The notes below the pieces were generated by a model that ran no database searches, had not been told where the DNA came from, and saw nothing but the letters and a program-made list of their open reading frames with translations. From contig NZ_FNFU01000014.1 of the NCBI RefSeq assembly GCF_900101115.1, forward strand, positions 1 through 64,000: DNA of 64,000 nt. Reading direction: 5' to 3'. A program made the position numbers and the translations under genes. Below, one piece after another: positions 34,090 through 42,610 of this stretch; within the stretch, counting starts at the first letter, position 1, and every line of letters begins with the position of its first letter. Source of the DNA: Cryobacterium psychrotolerans. Lineage in GTDB: Bacteria; Actinomycetota; Actinomycetes; Actinomycetales; Microbacteriaceae.

Positions 34090-35469
34090 TCAGGCCTCGG
34101 CGCTGACGACAGTATCGGCGCGCGAGACCCCCGGGGCCGCGACCACGGGGGTCTCGACAGGCTCGACCACCGAGGCGGGCGGCTTCGCGGCGAGCATCCG
34201 CTCGAGGGCGACGAGCGCGTGCCCGGCGACGTCCGCTGACACCGTGATCCGGTTGATCACCTCGGCCGGGCGTTCCGCCGTGCCGACCAGGCCCTCGAGC
34301 ACCCAGGCGAGGTAGCCGGAGTGGATGCGGTACATGGTCGAGCAGGGGCAGACCACCGGGTCGAGGCAGAAGATCGTGTGCTCGGGGTGCTGGGCGGCGA
34401 GCCGCTGCACGAGGTTGATCTCGGTGCCGATCGCGAACGTCGAGCCGGCCGGCGCGGCCGCGATCGCCTTGCGGATGTAGTCGGTCGAGCCGTACTCGTC
34501 GGCCGCGTCGACGACGGGCATCGGGCACTCCGGGTGCACGATCACGCGCACGCCCGGGTGCTCGATGCGCGCCGTGGCGATCTGGTCGACCGTGAAGCGC
34601 CGGTGCACACTGCAGAATCCGTGCCAGAGGATCACCCGGGCGTCGTCCAGCTCCTCGGCCGTGCTGCCGCCGAGGGGCTTGCGCGGGTTCCACATCGGCA
34701 TCTGTTCCAGCGAAACGCCCATCGCCTTGGCGGTGTTGCGGCCGAGGTGCTGGTCGGGGAAGAACAGCACGCGCTGGCCGCGCTCGAACGCCCACTCGAG
34801 CACGGTTTCGGCGTTCGAGGAGGTGCAGACGATGCCGCCGTGCTCGCCGCAGAAGCCCTTGAGCGCCGCGGAGGAGTTCATGTAGGTGACCGGGATCACC
34901 GGGACCCGGCCGTCGGCATCCGGCTCGGTGCCGTACAGGTCCTCGAGCTGCTCCCAGCACTCGGTGACCGAGTCGATGTCGGCCATGTCGGCCATCGAAC
35001 AGCCGGCGGCGAGGTTGGGCAGGATGACGGCCTGCTCCGGGCCGGAGAGCAGGTCGGCCGTCTCCGCCATGAAGTGCACGCCGCAGAAGACGATCGCCTC
35101 GGCCTCCGGGTGGCTCCTGGCCGCCTGGGCGAGCTGGAACGAGTCGCCCACGAAGTCGGCGTGCTGGAGCACCTCATCGCGCTGGTAGAAGTGCCCGAGC
35201 ACGAGCACCCGGTCGCCGAGGGTCTCCTTGGCGGCCCGGATGCTCGCGCGCAGCTCCTCCGTGAAGGCCGTGCGGTACCGCTCCGGCAGTTCGCCCTGGC
35301 GCGGAGACCCGGTCGGGATCACGTCGCCCATCGAAGACCCGGGGCCGTAGCCGGGCGTGCCGGAATCGAACTCCCACGGGGCGGTGGCGAGATCGGGGCT
35401 GCAGGTGCTGCCGACGGTCTCTCCCGTGGTGATGAGCTGGATGGTCCGGTCAACCGATGCAATCGTCAT
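34090..35469 (-). CDS. nadA: Quinolinate synthase (4Fe-4S)
   Basis: 459 residues. It condenses iminoaspartate with dihydroxyacetone phosphate to quinolinate. The cluster cysteines are expected in GCSMADMA (C157), IVCTSSNAET and VVCPCSTMYRI; GHFYQRDEV and FCGVHFMAETADLL are also typical. The C-terminus carries an added tail SVVEPVETPVVAAPG, whose first part is the translation of a widespread dispersed repeat. ATG 35469 chosen; the frame runs upstream to 35634 through the end of nrtR. First enzyme gene after nrtR in the operon. Confidence 0.95.
   Translation of the reverse strand: MTIASVDRTIQLITTGETVGSTCSPDLATAPWEFDSGTPGYGPGSSMGDVIPTGSPRQGELPERYRTAFTEELRASIRAAKETLGDRVLVLGHFYQRDEVLQHADFVGDSFQLAQAARSHPEAEAIVFCGVHFMAETADLLSGPEQAVILPNLAAGCSMADMADIDSVTECWEQLEDLYGTEPDADGRVPVIPVTYMNSSAALKGFCGEHGGIVCTSSNAETVLEWAFERGQRVLFFPDQHLGRNTAKAMGVSLEQMPMWNPRKPLGGSTAEELDDARVILWHGFCSVHRRFTVDQIATARIEHPGVRVIVHPECPMPVVDAADEYGSTDYIRKAIAAAPAGSTFAIGTEINLVQRLAAQHPEHTIFCLDPVVCPCSTMYRIHSGYLAWVLEGLVGTAERPAEVINRITVSADVAGHALVALERMLAAKPPASVVEPVETPVVAAPGVSRADTVVSAEA
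34150..34172 (-). repeat. Dispersed repeat captured in nadA (VVEPVET-coding)
   Basis: The plus strand reads GGTCTCGACAGGCTCGACCA followed by CCG. On the coding strand it translates as SVVEPVET. A near copy in the opposite sense lies in the intergenic region at 54602-54625. Confidence 0.8.
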
Positions 35470-35539
35470 GGCGTTGTTCCTTGGTCTCGGGTTCAGGTGG
35501 GTAGGGTGCGAATGTGTCGGGTCAGGCGAGGCGTGTGGT

Positions 35540-36232
35540 TCAGCCGATGGACGGGCCGAGCGGCCCCTGGTCGGCGAGGCGGCTGGAATCGTTGTATCGG
35601 TACAGGCGCGGGGGGCGGTGACGGGCTCCGGCAAGGTGCTGGCCGGTGTCGACGACCGTGCCGGACGCCTCGACCGTGCGCCGGAAGTTCGCCGGGTCGA
35701 GCGGCTTCTGCAGCACGGCCTCGTGCACGTCGCGCAGCTGGGCGAGGGTGAAGGTCTCGCCGAGGAAGGCGTGCGCGATGCGGGCGTACTCGACCTTCGT
35801 CCGGAGGCGCCAGAGCGCGTAGTCGACGATGCGGTTGTGGTCGAAGGCGAGCTCGGGCAGCCGGTCGGCGGGGAACCACTGCACGTTCTCGCCGACGGCG
35901 GCCAGCGCGGCCTCGTCGGACTGCACGAGCGCCCAGTAGACGATCGACACCACGCGGGTGCCGGGGGAGCGGCCCAGGTCGCCGAAGGTATAGAGCTGCT
36001 CGAGGTACTTCGGAGTCAGGCCCGTCGTCTCCCGCAGGGTCCGGGACGCCGCCGCCGCCAGTTCCTCGTCGCCCGGAAGCCAGCCGCCCGGCAGCGCCCA
36101 CTGGCCGAGGTGCGGTTCCCGGATGCGCCGTACGAGCGGCAGCCACAGCGTCATGAGTCCGGATGCCTCGTCTGGGCGCAGGGCAAAGATCACCGTCGAC
36201 ACGGCGAGCGTGGCCTGGTTCTGTGACGTCAT
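35540..36232 (-). CDS. nrtR: NrtR-type Nudix transcriptional regulator of NAD synthesis
   Basis: 230 residues. Nudix domain (about 8-150) followed by a winged-helix region (LRTKVEYARIAHAFLGETFTLAQLRDVHEAVLQK, given here only by its ends LRTKVEY and HEAVLQK). The Nudix box GGWLPGDEELAAA then SRTLRETTGL is degenerate: the usual REUxEE reads RTLRET, so catalysis is probably lost, as in NrtR proteins that sense ADP-ribose. It lies first in the operon, 70 bp before nadA, with two identical-type palindromes directly upstream. The start is ATG 36232 (MTSQNQATLAV). Confidence 0.87.
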   Translation of the reverse strand: MTSQNQATLAVSTVIFALRPDEASGLMTLWLPLVRRIREPHLGQWALPGGWLPGDEELAAAASRTLRETTGLTPKYLEQLYTFGDLGRSPGTRVVSIVYWALVQSDEAALAAVGENVQWFPADRLPELAFDHNRIVDYALWRLRTKVEYARIAHAFLGETFTLAQLRDVHEAVLQKPLDPANFRRTVEASGTVVDTGQHLAGARHRPPRLYRYNDSSRLADQGPLGPSIG

Positions 36233-36253
36233 AGGGGCACCCACTAGGTAAAG

Positions 36254-36300
36254 GTCATAGTGACTCTAACTGCAGGACTCCATCATATAGTCACAATGAC
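36254..36300 (-). promoter_or_regulatory. Two candidate NrtR operators GTCAnnnTGAC
   Basis: GTCATAGTGAC at 36254-36264 and GTCACAATGAC at 36290-36300, centres 36 bp apart, in an AT-rich patch 22-68 bp upstream of the nrtR start. The distal site overlaps the probable promoter region (TATATGAT on the minus strand). No second copy is seen in front of nadA. Confidence 0.65.
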
Positions 36301-36348
36301 CATAACTCCCAACCGGTTACCTCGCGGAGTGGCCGGGGGAGGCCGGCT

Positions 36349-37104
36349 TTAGCCCAGACGAGACGAGGGCGTCGGCGCCGCTGCGCCCTGGCGGCGGATC
36401 CCGCGGCCGGTCAGACCCCACCGGGTGACCCTGGCCATCGCCTCGAGAACGATCGCGCCGCTCATCTTCGACGTGCCGTGGGTGCGTTCGATGAACGTGA
36501 TGGGAACCTCGACCACGCGCAGCCCGGCCCGCACGGCGTGCAGGAGCATGTCGATCTGGAAGCAGTACCCGAGGCTGTCGACGCGATTGAGCTGCATCCG
36601 CTCGAGGGCGTTCGCGGAGTACACGCGGAAGCCGCCGGTCACGTCCTGCTGCGGCAGATTCAGCAGGATGCGGGAGTACGTCGACCCGCCCCTCGACAGG
36701 GCGAGGCGGTGCCACGGCCAGTTGCGCACCGCTCCGCCGGGCACCCAGCGCGATCCCAGCACCACGTCGGCCGTTTCGGCCGCGGCGAGCAGGTCGGGCA
36801 GCTGTTCCGGAAGGTGCGAGCCGTCGGCATCCAGCTGCACCAGCCTGTCGTAGCCGCGGGAAAGAGCCCAGGTGAAGGCCTCGAGGTAGGCGGCGCCGAG
36901 GCCCTCCTTGGTGAGACGGTGGAGCACGTGCACGTTCGGGTGCCGGGCGGCGAGCGCGCCGGCGAGTTCGCCCGTGCCGTCCGGGGAGGCGTCGTCGACG
37001 ACCAGAACCTCACTGCCGGGAACTGCGGACAGCACGCGGGCAACGATCGACTGGATGTTCTCTCGTTCGTTGTACGTCGGGATGATGACGAGCGTCTGCG
37101 GCAT
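36349..37104 (-). CDS. Polyprenol monophosphomannose synthase (Ppm1/DPM-type GT2)
   Basis: 251 residues, cytosolic or membrane-associated. It transfers mannose from GDP-mannose to polyprenyl phosphate. GT2 fold with IIPTYNERENI, VVDDASPDGT, the DxD-type LDADGSHLPEQ, GSRWVPGGAVRNWPWHR and VPITFIERTHGTSKM. There is no C-terminal membrane domain, unlike fused Ppm1 proteins. It is four bases downstream of the GT39-like gene, which would use its product as donor. Confidence 0.92.
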   Translation of the reverse strand: MPQTLVIIPTYNERENIQSIVARVLSAVPGSEVLVVDDASPDGTGELAGALAARHPNVHVLHRLTKEGLGAAYLEAFTWALSRGYDRLVQLDADGSHLPEQLPDLLAAAETADVVLGSRWVPGGAVRNWPWHRLALSRGGSTYSRILLNLPQQDVTGGFRVYSANALERMQLNRVDSLGYCFQIDMLLHAVRAGLRVVEVPITFIERTHGTSKMSGAIVLEAMARVTRWGLTGRGIRRQGAAAPTPSSRLG

Positions 37105-37108
37105 AGTG

Positions 37109-38653
37109 CTATCTTGTCATTTCGATGATCAGGGTGCGGTGGACGACGGTGACCTCGGCGACCGTGAAGCCGTGTTCGCGGAGAGTCCGGACGTCACTGC
37201 CGCGCGTGCTGGTTCGGCTGCCCTGGTTCTGCAGCAGCCAGACCGTGTCGGAGCCGTCGAGGGCACCGACGGCGGCGGAGAGCGGCACCGTGCGATCCCA
37301 GAGGCCGGCGGCAGTGAGATACGACTGGGCGAGGGTGATGTCTCGGAGGCCGCGGAAGGCGGCGGGGTAGACGTGCATCGCCACCCGCGGCCGCCGGGAC
37401 GGTCGGACGCTCTCGTCGAACACGACGGCGTCGCCCGGAGTGGCTTCCTCCTGCAGGACGGCGGCGGCCTGACGCCAGTCACTGCCGCCGTTCTTTCCGA
37501 ACTCCCCGCGCTGGGCCAGATAGGTCGGCACGGCGAGCACGGCGATGAGGAGCACCCCGGCCGCATGCGACCAGCGCCACCGCATCGCGGCCAGGCCCGC
37601 TGCGAGGGCGATCGCGGCAGCGGGGGCGCAGAACGAGAGGTAGCGGCGCGAGTAGAGTGGCGCGCCGAGGCAGGTTCCGAGCACGAGGACCGCGGTCGGG
37701 ATGATCAGCCAGGCGAGCATCGTCGCCAGCGCCCCGGGGAACGCGGCCCTGCCGGCCTCCCGTCGCCGCCACCCGCGGAATGCCCTGACGACGGCGAACA
37801 GGATGAGTGCCCAGGCGGCGGAGGCGACCGCGGCGTTCCCGAACCACTGGAGCACGGCGACGTCGTCCAGCGTCGGCAGCGGGCGGCGGCCGAGGAAGTC
37901 GACCTGATGGCGTTGGCTGACGCCCCAGTAGAGGATCGGGGCTGCGAGCGCGAGGCCGGCGCCTGTTGCGACGGCCCAACGGCCGAGCGCGGGGATGCCC
38001 CGCGTCCGCGTGCGCCCGAGCAGCAGCACCGCGAGGGCATGCACGGGAATCAGCAGGGCCAGGTAGAGGAACAGGTAGAGCCCGGCGGCCCACAGCACGG
38101 CGTAGCCGGTCCACAGCGCTAGTCGGTGGCAGGTCGGCTTCTCGTCGGCGCGCAGGGCCAGCACGAGCAAGACGCTCAGCCACACGGCGACGGCGCTCGC
38201 GAGGGCGCTCGATCGCGCCTCCGCACCCATGTACGTCACGCGGGGAAGCACGGCGAATGCGAGCGCAGCGATGACCGCGACCCTGGCGTCGAACAGGTTC
38301 CGCGCCAGCACTGCGGTTCCCGCGGCCGCCGCACCGATGGCGATGGCGCTGGGAAGCCGGACCGCCGGCTCGGAGGTACCGAACACCCGGATCCAGACGT
38401 GGAGGAACAGGTAGTAGCCGCCGTGCACCGCGTCCACGTGTCCGAGCATCCGGAACAAGGAGGGCAACGGCCTTTCCGCCGACATGACGCTCGCTGCCTC
38501 GTCTCCCCACAACGACGGTTGCCACGACCCTGCGGCCGAGACGACGAATCCGACCAGCCCGAGGAGGGCGGCGGTCGGCGCGAATGTCCGCTCCCCGGCC
38601 GACCGGAGCCGAGGGGCGGCGGCGGTCATCGGAGGGGCGAGTACGGAGGTCAC
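37109..38653 (-). CDS. GT39-type polyprenol-phosphate sugar transferase, membrane protein
   Basis: 514 residues with about 11-12 membrane segments. The first outer loop contains WGDEAAS, the acidic motif of the PMT/ArnT superfamily, followed by GGYYLFLHVWIRVFG. This is a lipid-linked mannose transferase acting on protein or glycan outside the membrane; the acceptor is unknown. GTG 38653 is taken as start; ATG 38629 is an alternative. The downstream Ppm-like gene makes the likely donor, and a two-component system lies just upstream on the same strand. Confidence 0.8.
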   Translation of the reverse strand: MTSVLAPPMTAAAPRLRSAGERTFAPTAALLGLVGFVVSAAGSWQPSLWGDEAASVMSAERPLPSLFRMLGHVDAVHGGYYLFLHVWIRVFGTSEPAVRLPSAIAIGAAAAGTAVLARNLFDARVAVIAALAFAVLPRVTYMGAEARSSALASAVAVWLSVLLVLALRADEKPTCHRLALWTGYAVLWAAGLYLFLYLALLIPVHALAVLLLGRTRTRGIPALGRWAVATGAGLALAAPILYWGVSQRHQVDFLGRRPLPTLDDVAVLQWFGNAAVASAAWALILFAVVRAFRGWRRREAGRAAFPGALATMLAWLIIPTAVLVLGTCLGAPLYSRRYLSFCAPAAAIALAAGLAAMRWRWSHAAGVLLIAVLAVPTYLAQRGEFGKNGGSDWRQAAAVLQEEATPGDAVVFDESVRPSRRPRVAMHVYPAAFRGLRDITLAQSYLTAAGLWDRTVPLSAAVGALDGSDTVWLLQNQGSRTSTRGSDVRTLREHGFTVAEVTVVHRTLIIEMTR

Positions 38654-38718
38654 GCCCCGAATCTAGGCCGGGTCGTGTGAATTTTGCATGCGGATCAGAG
38701 CGGTATTCCTGCGAAGTT

Positions 38719-40098
38719 TCACAGACTTCCCGGCGTGGTGCGGGGGAGCTTCACCAGCACGGACAGCCCGGGGTCGGTGTTTCGCAATTCGACGGATCCG
38801 TGCGCCCGATCGACGATCGCCCGCACGATGGCCAGACCCAGGCCGGAGCCACCGGATGTGCCCGCGCGGGACGGGTCCGGGCGGGAGAACCGATCGAAGG
38901 CCAGCGGGATGAATTCGTCGGGCATCCCGGGGCCGGTATCCGCGACCGTCAGCAGCGCCGCACTGTCGTCCTGGCGAACACTCACCGTCACCGTCACCGT
39001 CCCGTGCCCGTCCATGGCGGTCATTGCGTTGGAGATGAGGTTGTCGAGAAGCTGGCCGAGGTTCGTGCGCGAGATCGGGTAGCGGCCGGCGGGATCGGCG
39101 CCGCCGGTGTCGTAGCCCACTTCGAGGCCGCGACTGTCCTGGACGGCGCGCGCCCGGTCGACTGAGGCCGTGATCTCGGAGGTGAGGTCCGTCCAGCTGA
39201 TTTCGGGCCTGGTCTGTTCGCTCTCCAACTTCGACAACTCAAGCAGATTGGTGGCCAGTCGAGTGAGCCGGTCAACGGTGGCGGATGCCTCATCGATGTC
39301 CCGCTCGAGAGCGGCAGCGTCGCCGGCATCCAGGTGGGCCAGGTCCAGCTGGGCCTTGAGAACGGCCAGGGGAGTGCGAAGTTCATGGCTCGCATCCGAC
39401 ACGACCTGTTTTTCCCGGTCGATGCCGCGACGCAGCGCACCGATGAACGTGTTGAGAGTGACGGCGAGCAGGCTGACTTCGTCGCGACCCGGTGGCACCG
39501 CCAGCCGCGCCCCCGACCCGCTCGAACTCAGGCTCTCTGCCTCTGCTCGCAGCCGGTTCACCGGTCGCAGGGCGGCCCCGGTGAGCAGCCAGGACGCGAT
39601 GCCGAAGCCGACCAGCAGCACGGCGGCACCGATCATGAGCACCCGGGTGAGCTCGTCGAGGAGCAGCGTCAACGCTTCCTGGTTGCGGGCGGCCACGACA
39701 ATCCAGGTTCCGTCCGGTGTGCGAACCTGCTCTGCCACGACGCGATAGGTGTTCCTGCCGGTATCGACGAGCTCGGGATCGTCGCCCAGCGTGACCAGTG
39801 ACGAGATGCGTTTGATGAGGCTCCGGGGAAGGGAGCTCACCCGAACGGTGCCGTTGGGATCCACCACGGCGATGAGCTGTCCCTCGCCCGCCGGGTCCGG
39901 CGCCCGGGTCGGGTCGTTGCCGAGCTCGGCCGCGACCGGCGCCGTGTCGTTTTCGAGCAACGTCGCCGTTGTCTGATCGAGGATCGATTGCACCTCGAGC
40001 CGGAAGAACGTGGCCGCAATGCCGAACAAGACCGCGGCGATCAGCAGGCTTCCCAGGGTGATGCGGGCGCGGATCGAGAGCGCCCGCAGCCCCTTCAT
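38719..40098 (-). CDS. Sensor histidine kinase
   Basis: 459 residues. Membrane segments at about 12-33 and 151-175 flank an extracytoplasmic sensor domain of about 115 residues; then HAMP, the H box SDASHELRTP with H238, the N box LLDNLISNAMT, DTGPGMPDEF and GGSGLGLAIV. It autophosphorylates and passes the phosphate to the regulator encoded immediately upstream, with which it overlaps by 4 nt (ATGA). The signal is not known. Confidence 0.93.
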   Translation of the reverse strand: MKGLRALSIRARITLGSLLIAAVLFGIAATFFRLEVQSILDQTTATLLENDTAPVAAELGNDPTRAPDPAGEGQLIAVVDPNGTVRVSSLPRSLIKRISSLVTLGDDPELVDTGRNTYRVVAEQVRTPDGTWIVVAARNQEALTLLLDELTRVLMIGAAVLLVGFGIASWLLTGAALRPVNRLRAEAESLSSSGSGARLAVPPGRDEVSLLAVTLNTFIGALRRGIDREKQVVSDASHELRTPLAVLKAQLDLAHLDAGDAAALERDIDEASATVDRLTRLATNLLELSKLESEQTRPEISWTDLTSEITASVDRARAVQDSRGLEVGYDTGGADPAGRYPISRTNLGQLLDNLISNAMTAMDGHGTVTVTVSVRQDDSAALLTVADTGPGMPDEFIPLAFDRFSRPDPSRAGTSGGSGLGLAIVRAIVDRAHGSVELRNTDPGLSVLVKLPRTTPGSL

Positions 40099-40769
40099 TC
40101 CGCCGCCTCGGCCAGGTACCCCGAGCCGCGCACGGTCACGATCCGCACTCCGGAAGTGCTCGGATCGATCTTCCGACGCAGGTAGCTGACGTACTGGTCG
40201 ACGATGTTCGGGTCGATGTGCCCGGTGCCGTGCCAGACCTCTTCCAGGATCGTCGTCCGACTCACGGTGGTTCCGGCACGGCTGCAGAGCAGGCGAAGCA
40301 GTGCCCCTTCCTTGGGGCTCATCGGTACCGGGCGGCCGGCCACCGTCACGGTGAGGTCGCGCGAATCCAGCACGAGCGCGCCCAGCTCCAGGATCGGAGG
40401 CGTCCCCATCGCGTGACGCCGCAGGAGTGCGCGTACCCGGGCGGTGAGCTCGGGGAAGGCGAACGGCTTCGTGAGGTAGTCATCTGCCCCGCTGTCCAGC
40501 CCGAACACGCGGTCGTCAACCGTGTCCCGGGCTGTGAGCAGGAGCAACGGCATCGTGTTGCCGGTTTCGCGGATGCGGCGGCAGATCTCGAATCCGGACA
40601 TGTGCGGAAGCATCACGTCGATTGCAGCCAGGGCGAACCCGTCGGCGGATGCGGCGATGAGGGCGTCGACCCCGTTGGACACCCGAACGACGTCGTAGCC
40701 CTCGGCGCTGAGCCCGCGCTCGATCAGCTCGCCCATCTGATCGTCGTCTTCCACGACCAGGATCCTCAT
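40095..40769 (-). CDS. OmpR/PhoB-type response regulator
   Basis: 224 residues. Receiver domain with acidic pocket VEDDDQ and phosphoacceptor D51 in AIDVMLPHMSG, then KPFAFPEL, followed by an OmpR-type winged helix (EVWHGTGHIDPNIVDQYVSYLRRK region, ending RIVTVRGSGYLAE). ATG 40769 begins MRILVVEDD; the longer frame is not needed. Co-transcribed with the kinase. Confidence 0.95.
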   Translation of the reverse strand: MRILVVEDDDQMGELIERGLSAEGYDVVRVSNGVDALIAASADGFALAAIDVMLPHMSGFEICRRIRETGNTMPLLLLTARDTVDDRVFGLDSGADDYLTKPFAFPELTARVRALLRRHAMGTPPILELGALVLDSRDLTVTVAGRPVPMSPKEGALLRLLCSRAGTTVSRTTILEEVWHGTGHIDPNIVDQYVSYLRRKIDPSTSGVRIVTVRGSGYLAEAAE

Positions 40770-40904
40770 CGTCACGTCCTCTGCGTCGGCTGAGCCCTGC
40801 CCACATGGTGCCACGACGTGATGCAGTTATCGCGACCCCGCCCATTCGGAACGCCCGCACGGCCGCCGCACGGCCGCCGCACCGCCGCACCGCCGCACCG
40901 CGGA

Positions 40905-40916
40905 TAGGCTGGCGCC
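40905..40916 (+). promoter_or_regulatory. Candidate leaderless promoter of the nitrilase-family gene
   Basis: TAGGCT (40905-40910), six bases, then ATG 40917. A short CCGCACCG tandem run lies just upstream (40868-40902). Confidence 0.55.
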
Positions 40917-41762
40917 ATGAAACATCCCCTGCCCCCCCGCCTTCCCGCCGCCGGCTCCGCGGCCGCCATCGGGGTCGCCGTCGCGCAGTTCCGGCCGGGA
41001 GCCGACCGGGCAGAGAACCTTCGGGCAATGCGCGCGCTCACCGCAACCGCGGTCGACCGCGGGGCGGCCCTGGTCGTGTTCCCCGAGTACTCGGCCTTCT
41101 TCGAGCCGGTGATGGGGCCGGCCTTCGTCGCCGCGGCTGAGCCGCTGGACGGCCCGTTCGTGGTCGCGCTCGGCGAGCTGGCCGCGGAGTTCGGCGTGTA
41201 CGTCGTGGCCGGGATGCTGGAGCAGACCGCAGGGCGGGAGCGGTTCTCCAACACCGTCGTCGCGGTGAACCCCGCGGGGCGCCTGGTGGCGAAGTACCGC
41301 AAGCTTCATCTCTACGATGCCTTCGGCGATCGCGAATCCGACTGGGTGCTGGCGGGCGAGATCGAGCCGCCGGAGACGTTCGGCCTGGCCGGCCTGAGCG
41401 TCGGACTTCAGACCTGTTACGACATACGGTTCCCCGAGGTGACCCGGCGCCTCGTCGACGCGGGGGCCGAGCTCGTGCTGGTGCCGGCCGAGTGGGTGCG
41501 CGGACCGCTGAAAGAACACCACTGGCGCACACTCGTCACGGCCCGCGCCCTGGAGAACACGATCTATCTGGCCGCAGCGGACCACGCCCCGCCCGTGGGG
41601 GCGGGCAACAGCATGGTCGTCGATCCGATGGGCGTCGAACTCGTGACGATCGGCGAGGCGACGGACGTCGCGGTGGCCTGGGTCTCGGCGCAGCGTATCG
41701 CGGCCGTGCGGGCCCTCAACCCGGCTCTCGCCCTGCGTCGATTCGGCGTCGGCCCTCGCTAG
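40917..41762 (+). CDS. Carbon-nitrogen hydrolase (nitrilase superfamily)
   Basis: 281 residues. The catalytic triad is visible: E57 in VFPEYS, K129 in YRKLHLYD and C167 in LQTCYDIRFPE. Such enzymes hydrolyse amides or N-carbamoyl groups; the YRKLHLYDAF form resembles omega-amidase/Nit-type members. Divergent from the response regulator. Confidence 0.9.
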   Translation: MKHPLPPRLPAAGSAAAIGVAVAQFRPGADRAENLRAMRALTATAVDRGAALVVFPEYSAFFEPVMGPAFVAAAEPLDGPFVVALGELAAEFGVYVVAGMLEQTAGRERFSNTVVAVNPAGRLVAKYRKLHLYDAFGDRESDWVLAGEIEPPETFGLAGLSVGLQTCYDIRFPEVTRRLVDAGAELVLVPAEWVRGPLKEHHWRTLVTARALENTIYLAAADHAPPVGAGNSMVVDPMGVELVTIGEATDVAVAWVSAQRIAAVRALNPALALRRFGVGPR

Positions 41763-41781
41763 CCTGGGCCGGCAGCACGGC

Positions 41782-42168
41782 TCAGCCTTCTCTTGCCACG
41801 GTCGACTGCGAGGTTGGAGCGGCGTGGATGTGGAACGAGGCTTCGGGCCGGGAGGAATGAGCCGGTTCGACCATTGAGCGGTCCTCACCGGTGGCCACGA
41901 GCCCCTGCGAGCTGTTGGCGGAGCGGGTGAGTTGGGCGAGCCACAGCGGATTGATCGAGGGAGGCTGGCCTCCCGAGAATTTGAAGTAGAGCGGGATGGC
42001 GGGGTGCAGCCAGGCTGAGCTGCGGCCGTCACCGACCTCCGCGGCATTCCTCCAGGAGAGCAGGAAGCTCTCGCCCCGGCGGAGCTTCTGCACAATGACG
42101 ATCTGCAAGTGAGCCAGAATTCGATCATCGAAATCGACTGTCACCCTGTCGTATGTCAACGAGCCCAT
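41782..42168 (-). CDS. DUF7882-like small protein (Microbacteriaceae)
   Basis: 128 residues. The N-terminal 95 residues (MGSLTYDRVTVDFDDRIL, LQIVIVQKLRRGESFLLSW, VGDGRSSAWLHPAIPLYFKF) match a family common in Microbacteriaceae, now called DUF7882 and often mislabelled as ATP-dependent DNA ligase. The C-terminal 35 residues are polar and variable. No catalytic site is recognised. It lies beside an AT-rich intergenic stretch (about 42185-42295), unlike the rest of the window, with no gene on the other side until 42383. Confidence 0.7.
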   Translation of the reverse strand: MGSLTYDRVTVDFDDRILAHLQIVIVQKLRRGESFLLSWRNAAEVGDGRSSAWLHPAIPLYFKFSGGQPPSINPLWLAQLTRSANSSQGLVATGEDRSMVEPAHSSRPEASFHIHAAPTSQSTVAREG

Positions 42169-42315
42169 GGTGCCGCTTTCAGTCGGTCGGTAAATTGGGG
42201 TTCCGGAAGCTGATGAAAGCGATTATAACCACTCACAAAGGAGCTGGAGGTTCTCTCAACTATCCTCGCTTCACAAGCCCACCGCAAGAGAAGCGACACC
42301 GGGCGGCCCCGTGGG

Positions 42316-42321
42316 TAGGGT
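42316..42321 (+). promoter_or_regulatory. Candidate -10 (TAGGGT) of the small membrane protein gene
   Basis: TAGGGT 61 bases before ATG 42383; GGGAAAGGA serves as ribosome-binding site. Confidence 0.35.
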
Positions 42322-42382
42322 GTGGCCCAGCGGGTGTCAGAACGACTGAGTCGGCGCCCGCACCGGGAAAGGACGCACTGAC

Positions 42383-42610
42383 ATGGACTACTGGGTCTAC
42401 TCAATACCCCTGGCTGCGATCATCGGCGGGATCACGATCGCCATTTTCGCGATGTACTTCAAGAACAAGAAGGACATCGCCCTGGCGGGAACCGGCGCCA
42501 CGCGGGCCGGCGAGGACAACGCTCAGGTCAATCGGCAGGTGCTGGCTCGCCTCGACGCGCTCGACGCACGCCTGGCCGCTGTCGAGAACAAGGTGTCCAG
42601 GGTTCCCTAG
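42383..42610 (+). CDS. Small single-pass membrane protein with coiled-coil tail
   Basis: 75 residues. One membrane segment (about 6-27), basic KNKKD, then a heptad-like C-terminus (VNRQVLARLDALDARLAAVE). The ribosome site GGGAAAGGA lies before the ATG. Family not recognised. Its TAG stop shares the CTAG palindrome with the stop of the opposite-strand hydrolase gene. Confidence 0.72.
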   Translation: MDYWVYSIPLAAIIGGITIAIFAMYFKNKKDIALAGTGATRAGEDNAQVNRQVLARLDALDARLAAVENKVSRVP

